A DNA stretch of 64,000 nucleotides from Shewanella subflava (GCF_025971955.1 NZ_JAPDMX010000018.1:1-64000); one strand, 5' to 3'. Positions 1 to 9,203 are shown, counted from the first letter of the stretch. Notes: generated by a model not told the origin, from the letters alone. Numbers and translations: made by a program.

Positions 1-73
1 TGTCTGATTTACTGCCGTGGAATGTTGATCTAGGTAAAGCAGAATAAGCTTCACCGGTTAATTGACCGCTTAC
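1..73 (+). mobile_element. Right end of an IS66-family element (truncated by window edge)
   Basis: Frame 3 (3-47) encodes SDLLPWNVDLGKAE followed by a stop, which resembles the C-terminal LLPWNV tail of IS66-family TnpC transposases. The sequence continues to GACCGCTTAC at 64-73. Its complement, GTAAGCGGTC, fits the GTAA-type terminus of IS66 elements. Immediately after position 73 the reading frame of a different (IS630) transposase begins, so I infer that this IS66 copy inserted into an IS630 gene. The rest of the element lies outside the window. The call rests on a short tail plus the terminal motif. Confidence 0.55.
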
Positions 74-423
74 CTTTTGTTAATAGGGCAGCTATGTGGC
101 AACACTTGAATCAAATTTCAGAAGCAACGCACTCAGATAGATATGCTCTTGTGATTATGGATGGCGCAGCGTGGCATACGGATGATATAGCCAAAGACTT
201 TAATAATTTATCAGTCCTCAAATTGCCACCTTATTCTCCAGAGCTAAACCCTATAGAGCAAGTATGGCAATGGTTAAGACAGCACTGTTTGGCAAATCGG
301 TGTTTTGAAGGCTATAACGATATCGTTGAGCAGTGTTGTAAAGCCTGGAATATATTTATTCAGTGCAAGGATAGGGTAAAAAGTTTGTGTACACGAGACT
401 GGGCTAATATGGGCAAAGTCTAA
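74..423 (+). pseudogene. IS630-family transposase, C-terminal fragment
   Basis: The frame encodes PFVNRAAMWQHLNQ, then the DDE-domain signature VIMDGAAWH and the very typical LPPYSPELNPIEQVW with the last catalytic Glu, and ends at a natural stop. These are the last roughly 115 residues of an IS630/Tc1-type transposase. The N-terminal half is missing because the frame is cut at position 73 by the IS66-type end. The ATG at 94 is an internal Met, so this is a remnant and not a short gene. It cannot be active alone because the helix-turn-helix part and the first catalytic Asp are absent. Confidence 0.85.
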
Positions 424-435
424 TGCGGATTGGTA
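424..435 (+). mobile_element. Right terminus of the IS630-type element
   Basis: TGCGGATTGGTA follows directly after the transposase stop codon and ends in the dinucleotide TA, the target duplicated by IS630/Tc1 elements. The next base is already in frame with an IS3-type OrfB (TAT CAC GTG TTG). The junction therefore marks where the IS630 copy entered an IS3 element. Confidence 0.5.
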
Positions 436-671
436 TCACGTGTTGGGTGTGAAAAACAATAATTACTACAGCTATCAAAAGCGAAAGTCTCTGGCACCGG
501 TTGATACAGAGCATCAAGAGATGTTGCAGTGGGTGAACAATATTGCCGAGTTTAGCGATAACACCTATGGACAAAGGCGGGTTCAAAAGGCATTGAATTT
601 ACTTGATTACCCTGTTGGGCGTAGAAAAACAGCGCAATTGATGAAAGAAGCAAACGTTTGGGTGCGCTATT
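436..671 (+). pseudogene. IS3-family transposase OrfB, internal fragment
   Basis: The frame reads VLGVKNNNYYSYQKRK, then NTYGQRRVQKAL, YPVGRRKTAQLMKEA and VWVRY. This is the N-terminal region of IS3/IS150-group OrfB (CRVLGV.R..YY, then TYG.RR, then GR..V..LM). Both ends are cut. The left end meets the IS630 terminus, and the right end stops after VWVRY, where the frame changes to an unrelated transposase. The integrase catalytic core is missing. The junction positions are estimates good to a few bases. Confidence 0.75.
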
Positions 672-858
672 TCAAGAAGATAAGCAGAAGATGTATGATG
701 AAGATGGCGCCAGTATTCTGGCTATTTTAAGGCGTTGGGCATTAAATCTAGTTAAGTTACATCCCGCTAAAACAAGCCAGAATCAGAAATTCAATAGGGC
801 TTGTTGGAGTGATAACTTCAGGGAAGAGATTATTTTTGGCGCTGGTCAAAAAGTGTAA
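672..858 (+). pseudogene. ISAs1-type transposase, C-terminal fragment
   Basis: The frame from about 672 encodes FQEDKQKMYDEDGAS, then ILAILRRWALNLVK, and ends FNRACWSDNF..., followed by a stop at 856-858. This matches the C-terminal pattern of ISAs1-family transposases (FNED...N.A..R..ALNLLK...KR..AGW...). Only about 60 residues remain and the 5' boundary falls inside the IS3 OrfB fragment. The family assignment is from pattern memory. Confidence 0.5.
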
Positions 859-1501
859 TCAGCACCCTGGTGTTTTACAAACTAACATTGGTACTTGATA
901 AGCATCCAACAGAATACTCGTTTTAGATTCGTAGCCATCACCTGAACTAGGTTTTAATGAACTTAACAAATTAAAATTTTTGCAGAATGTTTCAAGTTCC
1001 CGATCAAGCTTTATGAGTTTGATATCAATTCTACTCAGCTCAACATCGACAAGTAAATTCTCAAATCTCTTGCAAGGAGTTTTTCATTATTCTGCATTAA
1101 TAACTCACCATTCAAAGCTGAACCACTGCTAAATTAACAATTAGCGAATGTGCCTAAATTTACTTTACATCATGATTTGTACCAATTTATAAGAAATTTA
1201 GCTACATAAAAAGGTAAAATATCAATATAAATTCCCTAAGGTAGTGGTCATGGATTTTTGGCAGAGAAGTTGTTCGTGCCAACAAGTCAGGCACCAAATG
1301 GGCACACAACCGAAATATCAAGCTGTTGAAGTAAAGTTATACCTTAAAAGAATTAATCTGCGGACGATGAAATTTTGAAAAGAAATAAAAACATTTTAGG
1401 GTATAATTACGATTTGGCACCATAATTTATCTTTACGGCACAGAAAGATATTTTAGAAGATTGAAATTTTTAATGGTAAGTAATTGAGTTTTAACAAGAA
1501 A
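859..1501. other. Decayed intergenic sequence with a possible minus-strand transposase relic
   Basis: No intact gene is visible in these roughly 640 bp. On the minus strand, from about 1090 down to 870, one frame stays open for some 70 codons without a clear start. It reads RFENLLVDVELSRIDIK, then LDRELETFCKNFNLLSS, then ESKTSILLDAYQVPM, and resembles the LD.E......LL..IPG region of IS110-type transposases only loosely. A 42-codon ATG frame at 1250-1378 (plus) lacks a ribosome binding site and recognisable content. The rest is AT-rich with no clear repeats or RNA gene. Confidence 0.4.
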
Positions 1502-1578
1502 TGGTACACCCGAGTGGACTCGAACCACCGACCCCTACCATGTCAAGGTAGTGCTCTAACCAGCTGAGCTACGGGTGT
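1502..1578 (-). tRNA. tRNA-Val (anticodon GAC)
   Basis: The minus strand folds as a full cloverleaf: acceptor ACACCCG/CGGGTGT, discriminator A, encoded CCA, D-arm GCTC/GAGC, anticodon stem CTACC/GGTAG with loop TTGACAT, and T-arm GGTGG/CCACT around TTCGAGT. The loop places GAC at positions 34-36, which reads valine codons GUC and GUU. It closely resembles E. coli tRNA-Val(GAC). It forms a tandem pair with the next tRNA, 27 bp away, and differs from it by one base seen in the D-loop (CAGCTG versus CAACTG on the plus strand). Confidence 0.95.
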
Positions 1579-1605
1579 ATTTTGGGATGCTTAAGGAAAG
1601 AAAGT

Positions 1606-1682
1606 TGGTACACCCGAGTGGACTCGAACCACCGACCCCTACCATGTCAAGGTAGTGCTCTAACCAACTGAGCTACGGGTGT
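1606..1682 (-). tRNA. tRNA-Val (anticodon GAC), second tandem copy
   Basis: It has the same cloverleaf as the neighbouring copy, with identical acceptor, anticodon and T arms, anticodon GAC and encoded CCA. It is the promoter-proximal member of the pair, since both are transcribed leftwards. No integrase or attachment-site duplication is visible next to it. Confidence 0.95.
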
Positions 1683-1803
1683 ACTGATATTGCTTTCCTA
1701 ACAAAGCGGTCGCTATAGTAAGTGTGATAACCACGGCATGCAAGTAAAAATTAACTTGAAATGCTTAAATGGCGATTTGCTGTGCAACTTGTCAAATTAA
1801 CAC

Positions 1804-1844
1804 TAAAAAGTCTAAGTCGTTGCAGCATAACGACCCAGACTTTT
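1804..1844 (-). terminator. Rho-independent terminator of galU
   Basis: Read on the minus strand, AAAAGTCTGGGTCGTT pairs with AACGACTTAGACTTTTT around a short loop, giving a long stem with one mismatch and a terminal T-run. It lies about 70 bp after the galU stop. Confidence 0.8.
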
Positions 1845-1911
1845 GAAGATTGTGCTTATGACCACACTTAAAAACAGACTAAGCCTGACCTTTTAATAAC
1901 TCGAAGAATCT

Positions 1912-2799
1912 TTAATACTGGTCAAGCAATTGAGCTAATTCTTTTTTAAAGACTTCACCCAGTTTGGGATCGTGCAAGCCATATTCAACAAATGCTTTCA
2001 TATAACCTAATTTGTCACCACAATCGTGTGACTTACCTGTCATATTAAATGCTTCAACGGTATTGGATGCTATCAACATATCAATTGCATCCGTTAATTG
2101 GATTTCATCGCCTGCACCAGGTGGCGTTTTAGCAAGTAAAGCCCAAATTTTTTCTGATAATACATATCGCCCAATGACGGCCAGATTAGAAGGGGCTTCA
2201 GATTGATTAGGTTTTTCAACCATTCTGGCTATCTTAGCTGAATGCCCTGGGATAATTTTCTCACCATTACAATCCGCGATACCGTACTTATGCACATCCT
2301 TTTCGGGAACGGGTGCAACCATAATCTGACTTGCTTTCGTTTCTTTGAATCTTGCGATCATAGAAGCTAAATTTTCAGTACGTTGATCCGCTGAATAGTT
2401 GTCCAGAATAACATCTGGTAACACCACAGCAAATGGCTCATCACCTATACAAGGCTTAGCACACAACACTGCATGGCCCAAGCCTTTTGCCTCACCTTGA
2501 CGTACATGCATTATGGTCACGTTTTTGGGGCAAATAGACTGTACTTCATGTAACAACTGGCGTTTAACACGCTTTTCAAGAGTCGATTCCAGCTCATAAG
2601 ATTTATCGAAGTGGTTTTCGATAGCATTTTTACTGGCATGGGTCACTAATACAATTTCTGTAATACCTGCACTGACACACTCATCGACGATATATTGAAT
2701 TAATGGCTTATCCACTAAAGGTAACATCTCTTTAGGTATAGCCTTAGTAGCAGGTAACATGCGAGTGCCGAGTCCTGCAACAGGAATGACTACTTTCAT
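1912..2799 (-). CDS. galU: UTP--glucose-1-phosphate uridylyltransferase
   Basis: GalU joins UTP and glucose-1-phosphate to UDP-glucose and pyrophosphate. UDP-glucose is the cytoplasmic precursor for LPS core sugars, capsule and UDP-glucuronate. The 295-residue protein has the usual family length. It begins with [20 protein letters not shown], the nucleotide-binding G-G-T-R motif, followed by [12 protein letters not shown] and then [11 protein letters not shown] in the sugar-nucleotide binding part; [12 protein letters not shown] lies in the C-terminal third. The ATG follows a good purine-rich site (GGAAAA). It is a single gene with its own terminator, divergent from the his operon. The assignment is firm. 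Confidence 0.95.
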   Translation of the reverse strand: MKVVIPVAGLGTRMLPATKAIPKEMLPLVDKPLIQYIVDECVSAGITEIVLVTHASKNAIENHFDKSYELESTLEKRVKRQLLHEVQSICPKNVTIMHVRQGEAKGLGHAVLCAKPCIGDEPFAVVLPDVILDNYSADQRTENLASMIARFKETKASQIMVAPVPEKDVHKYGIADCNGEKIIPGHSAKIARMVEKPNQSEAPSNLAVIGRYVLSEKIWALLAKTPPGAGDEIQLTDAIDMLIASNTVEAFNMTGKSHDCGDKLGYMKAFVEYGLHDPKLGEVFKKELAQLLDQY

Positions 2800-3208
2800 T
2801 TATTTTCCTTAAAGTATTCTATTAAGTTGTTACTTAATGCAGCATAGGTTGAGATAATAATCTTATGTGATGCTCAATATGTCTGTGCAAACGTTGTATC
2901 ACATTGATATAAATACTTTTCAAATATAGCACATCTTCAGATAAACGGCTTTTATCGCTTCACGATAATCCCAATTTTTTTGATCATTTTTAGAGGCTAT
3001 TATGAATTGAATCGATAGGTTTCATGTTATTTTTATATCTTATTTCATTATGTTGGTAAAAAAATGACAAAATTGCTTTATCCGCTATTGCAAACAAAGT
3101 CATAAGCGGTTAAGTTTTAAAGCACAAGAAGTTCACCAGCATTTTTAGTCGAACTTAATACGAATTTTAAAAACAGCTTGTTGCTGTTTTAACTAAGAGA
3201 AACAAAAC
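2800..3208. promoter_or_regulatory. Divergent galU/his intergenic region
   Basis: These 409 bp separate galU (minus) from the his leader (plus) and must carry both promoters, though I cannot place either with confidence. A compact hairpin, AAAACAGC-TTGTT-GCTGTTTT, lies at 3170-3190, just before the his leader peptide. It could sit at the start of the his transcript. Nothing else coding or repetitive was seen. Confidence 0.35.
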
Positions 3209-3256
3209 ATGAACATCCAAATGACTACCATTCATCATCACCACCATATGCGGTAG
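3209..3256 (+). CDS. hisL: his operon leader peptide
   Basis: This 15-codon frame encodes MNIQMTTIHHHHHMR and stops with TAG. Five consecutive His codons (CAT CAT CAC CAC CAT) are the sensor of a classical translation-coupled attenuator: ribosomes stall here when charged tRNA-His is scarce. It sits about 160 bp before hisG and is followed by the expected alternative stem-loops and terminator. The purine-rich AAGAGA upstream can serve as ribosome binding site. The function follows from enterobacterial hisL by direct analogy. Confidence 0.93.
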   Translation: MNIQMTTIHHHHHMR

Positions 3257-3345
3257 CCTTCGGATGCTTACTGCCGAGGGTTTATTTCCCTTCCGGCGGT
3301 GAAACTATCACAAACCCCTGGAAGGAATTTCAGGGGTTTTTTGTT
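3253..3345 (+). promoter_or_regulatory. His attenuator (antiterminator and terminator stems)
   Basis: After the leader peptide, GCCGAGGG at 3273-3280 can pair with CCCTTCCGGC at 3288-3297. Next comes a strong terminator: AAACCCCTG, a GAAGGAATTT loop, then CAGGGGTTTTTTG (3312-3342). The order of leader peptide, mutually exclusive stems and intrinsic terminator is that of the his attenuator. Stalling at the His codons would favour the antiterminated fold and expression of hisG onward. Confidence 0.85.
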
Positions 3346-3415
3346 TTCTAATTTTATCACTTTTTATTTTAACTAATTGTTTTTAAATTTTAATTTTACT
3401 TATAGGTGTTTACTC

Positions 3416-4315
3416 ATGACTCAATCAAACCGTTTAAGAATTGCCATTCAAAAATCTGGTCGTTTATCTAAAGAATCACAGCAGCTATTAAAAAGCTGTG
3501 GTGTTAAATTCAATGTAAACGAACAGCGTCTTATTGCCCACGCCGATAATATGCCAATCGATTTACTTAGAGTACGTGATGATGACATCCCAGGCTTAGT
3601 GATGGATGGTGTTGTTGACTTAGGAATTATTGGTGAGAATGTTCTAGAAGAAGAACAACTAGAGCGTCAACTGGTCAATAAACCCGCTGATTGTACTAAA
3701 TTACGTGAGCTTGATTTTGGTTCATGTCGTTTATCATTAGCGGTACCTAATGAGTTTAGTTATAACGATGCGCAATCATTAGAAGGGCTTCGTATTGCCA
3801 CTTCTTACCCAAACATTTTACGTCGATTCATGCAAGAAAAAGGCATTAACTATCGTGATTGTATGCTTAAAGGATCGGTTGAAGTTGCTCCTCGAGCAGG
3901 ACTTGCTGATGGAATTTGTGATTTAGTATCAACAGGCGCCACCCTAGAAGCAAATGGCTTATATGAAACCGAAGTCATTTACCGCTCGATGGCGTGTATC
4001 ATTCAGTCTAACCAGCCACAAACGCCATCAAAACAAGCGTTAATTGATAAAATATTATCTCGTATTAATGGCGTCATCCGCGCCCGTGAAAGTAAGTACA
4101 TTCTATTACACGCCCCTACTGAAACCCTTGATCAAATCGTTGCATTACTTCCTGGCGCAGAAAACCCAACGGTTTTACCGCTAAATGATGATACTAACCG
4201 TGTTGCCATTCACGCAGTGAGCTCAGAAGATTTATTTTGGGACACAATGGAGCAATTAACCGCGCTAGGTGCTACATCCATATTAGTGATGCCAATTGAA
4301 AAAATGATGGGGTAA
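3416..4315 (+). CDS. hisG: ATP phosphoribosyltransferase (long form)
   Basis: HisG catalyses the committed first step of histidine synthesis, ATP plus PRPP to phosphoribosyl-ATP, and is feedback-inhibited by histidine. I start it at the ATG at 3416 ([17 protein letters not shown]), which matches the E. coli N-terminus and gives 299 residues; an upstream TTG at 3377 would add 13 unlikely residues. The catalytic domain contains [10 protein letters not shown] and the PRPP loop [14 protein letters not shown]. The C-terminal regulatory ACT-like domain of the long form is present, so no HisZ is needed. Its stop overlaps the hisD start. Confidence 0.96.
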   Translation: MTQSNRLRIAIQKSGRLSKESQQLLKSCGVKFNVNEQRLIAHADNMPIDLLRVRDDDIPGLVMDGVVDLGIIGENVLEEEQLERQLVNKPADCTKLRELDFGSCRLSLAVPNEFSYNDAQSLEGLRIATSYPNILRRFMQEKGINYRDCMLKGSVEVAPRAGLADGICDLVSTGATLEANGLYETEVIYRSMACIIQSNQPQTPSKQALIDKILSRINGVIRARESKYILLHAPTETLDQIVALLPGAENPTVLPLNDDTNRVAIHAVSSEDLFWDTMEQLTALGATSILVMPIEKMMG

Positions 4316-5649
4316 TGTCGATGCCAATGACACACACATCACAACTCACTACACCGATGCAAATTCTTGACTGGGAAAGCTTAACCGCTTCTGAGCAAGT
4401 TGCAGCATTACAACGCTCACCTTTAATTGGCGACAACAGCGTTGAACAAAAAGTAAAAAGCATTATTGAACAAGTCGTATTAGACGGTGATGCCGCCATT
4501 ACTAAGTTTAATCAACAGTTTGATGGCATATTAGTTGATAATTTACTGTTATCCACAGAAGAAATCGACTCCGCATGCGCTAGAGTATCAACCAAGGTGA
4601 AACAAGCAATTGCCCTCGCGACGGCCAATATTGAGAAGTTTCATCAAGCTCAGGCTTTTCAACCCATCGATATTGAAACTCAAATCGGTGTTCGCTGTGA
4701 GTTACGTTCAGAAGCGGTTGAAAAAGTTGGCTTATATATTCCTGGCGGCACTGCACCACTAATATCAACCGTCATGATGCTGGCTTTACCGGCTAGAATT
4801 GCGGGCTGTGAAAAGCGGGTATTAGTGAGTCCACCACCGATCAATGATGCCATCATATACGCAGCACATGTGTGTGGTATCACTGACATTTACCAAGTCG
4901 GTGGTGCGCAAGCTATCGCCGCTTTGGCGTTTGGCACCGAGTCTATCCCCAAAGTAGATAAAATATTTGGCCCGGGTAATCGTTACGTAACCGAAGCTAA
5001 GCGTTTGGTCTCACAAGATAATCGCGTCAGTGTCACCATTGATATGCCCGCGGGTCCTTCTGAGGTATTAGTCATTGCCGATGCCAAGGCTAACCCTGCA
5101 TTTATCGCAGCAGATTTACTGTCGCAAGCCGAACATGGCGTTGATTCACAAGTCATGCTCGTAACTGATAGCATGGTTCAAGCACAAGCTGTGAATCAGC
5201 AACTGTCTGTCCAGCTAGCTCAGTTACCCAGACAGGATATTGCTGCACAGGCATTAAAATGTAGCCGCACTTTGGTGGTTAAGGATATTGTTCAAGCTGT
5301 ACAGGTTTCGAACCAATATGGACCTGAACATTTAATTGTACAAACAGACTCCCCCCGTGAACTACTGAGCACAATACGTGCCGCGGGTTCAGTGTTTTTA
5401 GGCGCTTATACGCCTGAATCTGTGGGTGATTATGCTAGCGGAACAAATCATGTACTGCCTACCTATGGTTATAGCCGTGCAGTTTCAAGTTTGTCTTTAG
5501 CCGATTTTAGCCGTCGTTTTACCGTGCAAGAACTCAGCGCCGATGGGTTACAAAATCTTGGCCAAGCGGTGATGACATTGGCGGAGAACGAACTATTGGA
5601 TGCTCACAAAAATGCAGTGGCTATTCGTTTAGCTAGCCTAGAAAAGTAG
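4315..5649 (+). CDS. hisD: Histidinol dehydrogenase
   Basis: HisD performs the last two steps, oxidising L-histidinol to histidine with two NAD+ and using a catalytic zinc. The 444-residue protein is slightly longer than the E. coli enzyme owing to a short N-terminal extension ([14 protein letters not shown]); an ATG six bases downstream is an alternative start. Family landmarks are YIPGGTAPLISTVMM, KIFGPGNRYVTEAKR, DMPAGPSEVLVIAD, the zinc/substrate segment LLSQAEHGVDSQ, and TNHVLPTYGYSR. The start codon overlaps the hisG stop (TAATG), indicating translational coupling. Confidence 0.96.
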   Translation: MSMPMTHTSQLTTPMQILDWESLTASEQVAALQRSPLIGDNSVEQKVKSIIEQVVLDGDAAITKFNQQFDGILVDNLLLSTEEIDSACARVSTKVKQAIALATANIEKFHQAQAFQPIDIETQIGVRCELRSEAVEKVGLYIPGGTAPLISTVMMLALPARIAGCEKRVLVSPPPINDAIIYAAHVCGITDIYQVGGAQAIAALAFGTESIPKVDKIFGPGNRYVTEAKRLVSQDNRVSVTIDMPAGPSEVLVIADAKANPAFIAADLLSQAEHGVDSQVMLVTDSMVQAQAVNQQLSVQLAQLPRQDIAAQALKCSRTLVVKDIVQAVQVSNQYGPEHLIVQTDSPRELLSTIRAAGSVFLGAYTPESVGDYASGTNHVLPTYGYSRAVSSLSLADFSRRFTVQELSADGLQNLGQAVMTLAENELLDAHKNAVAIRLASLEK

Positions 5650-5660
5650 CGGTAATAACA

Positions 5661-6707
5661 ATGAATATATTCGACGCAAAACAACTCGCAAGACCTGAGT
5701 TACTTGAATTAACACCATATCAAAGTGCAAGACGTATTGGTGGCCGAGGTGATATCTGGATTAATGCTAATGAATCTCCATTTAATAACAGTGATTTAGA
5801 CAAAATCAATCGTTACCCTGACTGTCAACCACCTGCATTAATGACTGCTTATGCTGCATACGCTGGCGTGAAAACGAGTCAATTAATTGCCAGTCGCGGC
5901 GCAGACGAAGCTATCGAATTACTTATTCGCACCTTTTGTGTGCCAGGTAAAGACAGCATTGCAATTTTTGGCCCGACCTATGGCATGTATGCCATCAGCG
6001 CCGCAACCTTCAATGTGGCCGTAACGGCATTAAGTTTAACAAGTGATTATCAATTACCCCAAAGCTGGCCAACACAAATAGGTAATGCCAAGTTGGTGTT
6101 TATTTGTAATCCCAATAACCCAACAGGAACCGTCATTAGTAAGGCAGATATAGAGCAAGCCATTATCAGTGCGCCGCAAGCAATTGTGGTAATTGATGAA
6201 GCTTATATCGAATTTTGCCCAGAATACTCAGTTGCGGATTTACTTGAAAAGTATCCTAATCTTGTGGTTTTGCGTACCTTATCTAAGGCGTTTGCATTAG
6301 CCGGTGCTAGATGCGGTTTTATGCTGGCCAATGAAGCCATTATTGATTTAGTCATGTTGGTGATAGCGCCTTACCCTGTGCCCTTGCCTGTTTCAGAGTT
6401 AGCCACAAATGCACTGAGTTCAGAGGGTATAGTGTTAATGCAGCAACAAGTGACCAGCCTTAATAAACAGGGTGAACGACTTATTCAGGTATTAACTCAA
6501 ATTGGCGCAAATGTCCTCAATGCAAATGGCAATTTTGTCTTAGCTCAGTTTGAAGATGTCAGTAAAATCGCCAAGTTATTAACGGATAATGGCATTGTTG
6601 CCCGAGCCTACAAAGACCCAAGATTGGCCAATGCGATACGCTTTAGTTTTGCTTCTATCGCCCAAACAAACAAATTAGTTGACGTGCTATTAAGCAGCAA
6701 AAACTAA
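5661..6707 (+). CDS. hisC: Histidinol-phosphate aminotransferase
   Basis: HisC is a PLP-dependent class I/II aminotransferase that transfers an amino group from glutamate to imidazole-acetol phosphate. In its 348 residues I see the N-terminal WINANESPF, FICNPNNPTGT, VIDEAYIEF and the PLP-lysine motif RTLSKAFALAGARCGF. It lies 11 bp after hisD in the operon. Length and order match enterobacterial his operons. Confidence 0.96.
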   Translation: MNIFDAKQLARPELLELTPYQSARRIGGRGDIWINANESPFNNSDLDKINRYPDCQPPALMTAYAAYAGVKTSQLIASRGADEAIELLIRTFCVPGKDSIAIFGPTYGMYAISAATFNVAVTALSLTSDYQLPQSWPTQIGNAKLVFICNPNNPTGTVISKADIEQAIISAPQAIVVIDEAYIEFCPEYSVADLLEKYPNLVVLRTLSKAFALAGARCGFMLANEAIIDLVMLVIAPYPVPLPVSELATNALSSEGIVLMQQQVTSLNKQGERLIQVLTQIGANVLNANGNFVLAQFEDVSKIAKLLTDNGIVARAYKDPRLANAIRFSFASIAQTNKLVDVLLSSKN

Positions 6708-6738
6708 ATAATATACCTACACATTTAAGGTTAGCAGC

Positions 6739-7806
6739 ATGAAACAGAAAATCCTCTTTATCGACCGCGATGGCACATTAGTCGAAGAGCCTGCAATTGA
6801 CAAACAACTCGACAGTCTAGCTAAACTGGTATTCGAACCACAGGTTATACCCGCATTGTTAAAACTGCAAAAAGCCGGTTTTAGACTAGTTATGATAAGT
6901 AACCAAGATGGTTTAGGCACACCGTCCTTTCCAAAGGATGACTTTGACGCCCCGCATAACATGATGATGCAAATTTTTGCAAGCCAAGGGGTAACCTTTG
7001 ATGATGTCGTCATTTGTCCGCATTTTAACGATGAAAACTGTAGCTGTCGCAAACCCAAACTTGGCCTAGTTAAGCGTTATTTAACTGAAGGTAGAGTTGA
7101 TTTTACAGAGTCGGCAGTGATTGGCGATCGCATTACAGATGTTGAACTCGCTAATGCTATGGGCATTAAAAGTTTTCAATATGATCGCAAAAACCTAGAT
7201 TGGAACACCATTTGTGAGGCGCTATTAAGTAAAGGCCGCCAAGCGACTGTTGTGCGAACCACAAAAGAGACTGACATTAAAGTCACTATTGATTTAGACA
7301 ATCAATCTAAAGGAAACATTGAAACAGGTATTGGATTTTTTGATCACATGCTTGATCAAATTCAAACCCATGGCAACTTTAAAATGGACGTGCACGTTGA
7401 TGGAGACCTTGAAATTGATGATCACCACAGTGTAGAAGATACCGCTTTAGCTATTGGCGATGCGATTCGTCAAGCTTTAGGCGACAAACGTGGCATTGCC
7501 CGTTTTGGATTTAGTTTGCCAATGGATGAAGCCAATGGTGAATGCTTAATGGATATTTCTGGACGTCCGTTTATCAAATTTAACGCTGATTTTGAACGAG
7601 AAATGGTTGGCGAAATGGCCACAGAAATGGTGCCGCATTTTTTCCGCTCATTTGCCGATGGACTGCGCTGCACCTTACACATTAGCTCACAAGGCGATAA
7701 CGACCATCATAAAGTTGAAGCCTTATTTAAAGTATTAGGCCGTACACTGCGTCAAGCAGTCAAAGTAGAAGGCGACATTTTACCTTCCAGTAAAGGTGTG
7801 TTGTAA
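6739..7806 (+). CDS. hisB: Bifunctional histidinol-phosphatase / imidazoleglycerol-phosphate dehydratase
   Basis: This 355-residue fusion carries two activities. Residues 1 to about 165 form a HAD-type histidinol-phosphatase, with [12 protein letters not shown] as nucleophile motif, MISNQDGLG and a [15 protein letters not shown] zinc-binding loop. The rest is the IGP dehydratase, with the metal-binding [27 protein letters not shown] and [17 protein letters not shown]. The fusion is typical of gammaproteobacteria. It covers the sixth and eighth steps of the pathway. Confidence 0.96.
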   Translation: MKQKILFIDRDGTLVEEPAIDKQLDSLAKLVFEPQVIPALLKLQKAGFRLVMISNQDGLGTPSFPKDDFDAPHNMMMQIFASQGVTFDDVVICPHFNDENCSCRKPKLGLVKRYLTEGRVDFTESAVIGDRITDVELANAMGIKSFQYDRKNLDWNTICEALLSKGRQATVVRTTKETDIKVTIDLDNQSKGNIETGIGFFDHMLDQIQTHGNFKMDVHVDGDLEIDDHHSVEDTALAIGDAIRQALGDKRGIARFGFSLPMDEANGECLMDISGRPFIKFNADFEREMVGEMATEMVPHFFRSFADGLRCTLHISSQGDNDHHKVEALFKVLGRTLRQAVKVEGDILPSSKGVL

Positions 7807-7815
7807 GGAGTTAAC

Positions 7816-8469
7816 GTGACAGATTTAGCGGTTTCCTCAAAAAACAACGGTGACGATCTTACCGTCATTATTGATACCGGATGTGCCAATTTAAACTCGG
7901 TGCGTTTTGCCTTTGAACGCCTCAATGCCAACATCAAAGTCACCGATGACTTTGATGTTATCCGCAGCGCTGCCAGAGTGGTTCTGCCAGGTGTTGGCAC
8001 TGCTGGCGCTGCAATGGCAGGCTTACAACAAAAAGGCTTAGTCGATTTAATAAGCCGTTTAACCCAACCCGTCATGGGGGTATGCCTTGGTATGCAAATG
8101 TTAGCCTCTGTGTCTAACGAACATGGCGGCCGTGATAACAAAGCCATCAATTGTTTAGGGTTAGTTCCCACAGACATTGGTGATTTAGACAGCAAAGGAC
8201 TGCCTCTACCGCATATGGGCTGGAACCAGATTAGTGTGACCGACCATCCTTTATTTGCGGGTATTGAAGACGGCAGCTACGTCTATTTTGTGCATGGTTA
8301 CCGCGCACCAATTAGTGAATATACCTTAGCCAGTTGTACCTATGGTGAAAACTTCAGTGCAGCTATCGGTAAAGATAACTTTTTTGGGGTGCAATTCCAC
8401 CCAGAAAAAAGTGCTGTGGTCGGTGCAAAAATTTTACAAAACTTTTTGAATATGGGGAAAGCACAATGA
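7816..8469 (+). CDS. hisH: Imidazole glycerol phosphate synthase, glutaminase subunit
   Basis: HisH hydrolyses glutamine and passes ammonia through a tunnel to HisF. It is a class I glutamine amidotransferase of 217 residues. The nucleophile elbow is GVCLGMQML (Cys) and the catalytic His-Glu pair lies in QFHPEKS near the C-terminus. The start is GTG at 7816 behind a strong AAGGAG site. The protein has about a dozen more N-terminal residues than E. coli HisH. The stop codon overlaps the hisA start (ATGA). Confidence 0.95.
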   Translation: MTDLAVSSKNNGDDLTVIIDTGCANLNSVRFAFERLNANIKVTDDFDVIRSAARVVLPGVGTAGAAMAGLQQKGLVDLISRLTQPVMGVCLGMQMLASVSNEHGGRDNKAINCLGLVPTDIGDLDSKGLPLPHMGWNQISVTDHPLFAGIEDGSYVYFVHGYRAPISEYTLASCTYGENFSAAIGKDNFFGVQFHPEKSAVVGAKILQNFLNMGKAQ

Positions 8470-9203
8470 TCATTCCAGCAATTGATTTAATTGATGGTCA
8501 AGTGGTGCGTTTATACCAAGGCGATTATCAACAAAAAACCACATTCGATTTAAGTCCCCTCGCCCAGTTGCAGTCATACCAAGCGCAAGGCGCAAAATTG
8601 CTGCATATAGTTGACCTAACAGGAGCTAAGGACCCCGCAAAACGCCAGATAAGCTTAATTGGTGAGTTGGTAGCAGGGTTAAACACTGATATTCAAGTGG
8701 GTGGCGGCATTCGCAGCGAAGAACAGGTAAAAGAGCTGTTAGCATTAGGTGTAAAACGAGTAGTGATTGGTTCTTTAGCGGTAAAAGAGCCTGAACTGGT
8801 TAAAAGTTGGTTTGTTAAATATGGCAGTGATGCGATTTGTTTAGCATTGGATGTCAACATTAATGACGCTGGTGAAAAAATTGTTGCGGTGTCGGGATGG
8901 CAAACTGGCGGTGGTAAGTCGTTAGAGTCATTAGTTGCTGAATATCAAACGGTTGGGTTGCAACATGCCCTAGTGACCGATATTAGCCGCGACGGGACTT
9001 TACAAGGCGCTAATACTGATTTATATCAGGAACTAAGCAGTAAATACCCCAACATTAGTTGGCAAGCCTCAGGCGGCATTGCCAGCCTAGATGATGTGGC
9101 GGCGGTGCGTGATAGTAAAGCCAATGGCATCATTATTGGCAAAGCGTTATTGATTAACAACTTTACCGTCAAGGAGGCTATCTCATGCTGGCCAAACGCA
9201 TAG
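8466..9203 (+). CDS. hisA: ProFAR isomerase (phosphoribosylformimino-AICAR-P isomerase)
   Basis: HisA opens the ribose ring of ProFAR by an Amadori rearrangement on a TIM barrel. The 245-residue sequence starts [20 protein letters not shown], with the first catalytic Asp in AIDL. It contains [12 protein letters not shown], the second half-barrel [16 protein letters not shown] and [12 protein letters not shown]. It overlaps hisH by 4 bp and the next gene hisF by 19 bp, so these three are probably translationally coupled. Confidence 0.95.
   Translation: MIIPAIDLIDGQVVRLYQGDYQQKTTFDLSPLAQLQSYQAQGAKLLHIVDLTGAKDPAKRQISLIGELVAGLNTDIQVGGGIRSEEQVKELLALGVKRVVIGSLAVKEPELVKSWFVKYGSDAICLALDVNINDAGEKIVAVSGWQTGGGKSLESLVAEYQTVGLQHALVTDISRDGTLQGANTDLYQELSSKYPNISWQASGGIASLDDVAAVRDSKANGIIIGKALLINNFTVKEAISCWPNA

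Noticed and set aside
1250..1378. 42-codon ATG frame on the plus strand after the IS debris
   Set aside because: No ribosome site, no recognisable content and no neighbours that would support a small gene; it lies in decayed sequence.
3233..3247. Run of His codons as an affinity tag or cloning scar
   Set aside because: The run sits in a 15-codon leader followed by attenuator stems and the his operon, so it is the natural hisL sensor.
3377..3415. Earlier TTG start for hisG adding 13 residues
   Set aside because: The ATG at 3416 gives the conserved N-terminus and the usual 299-residue length.
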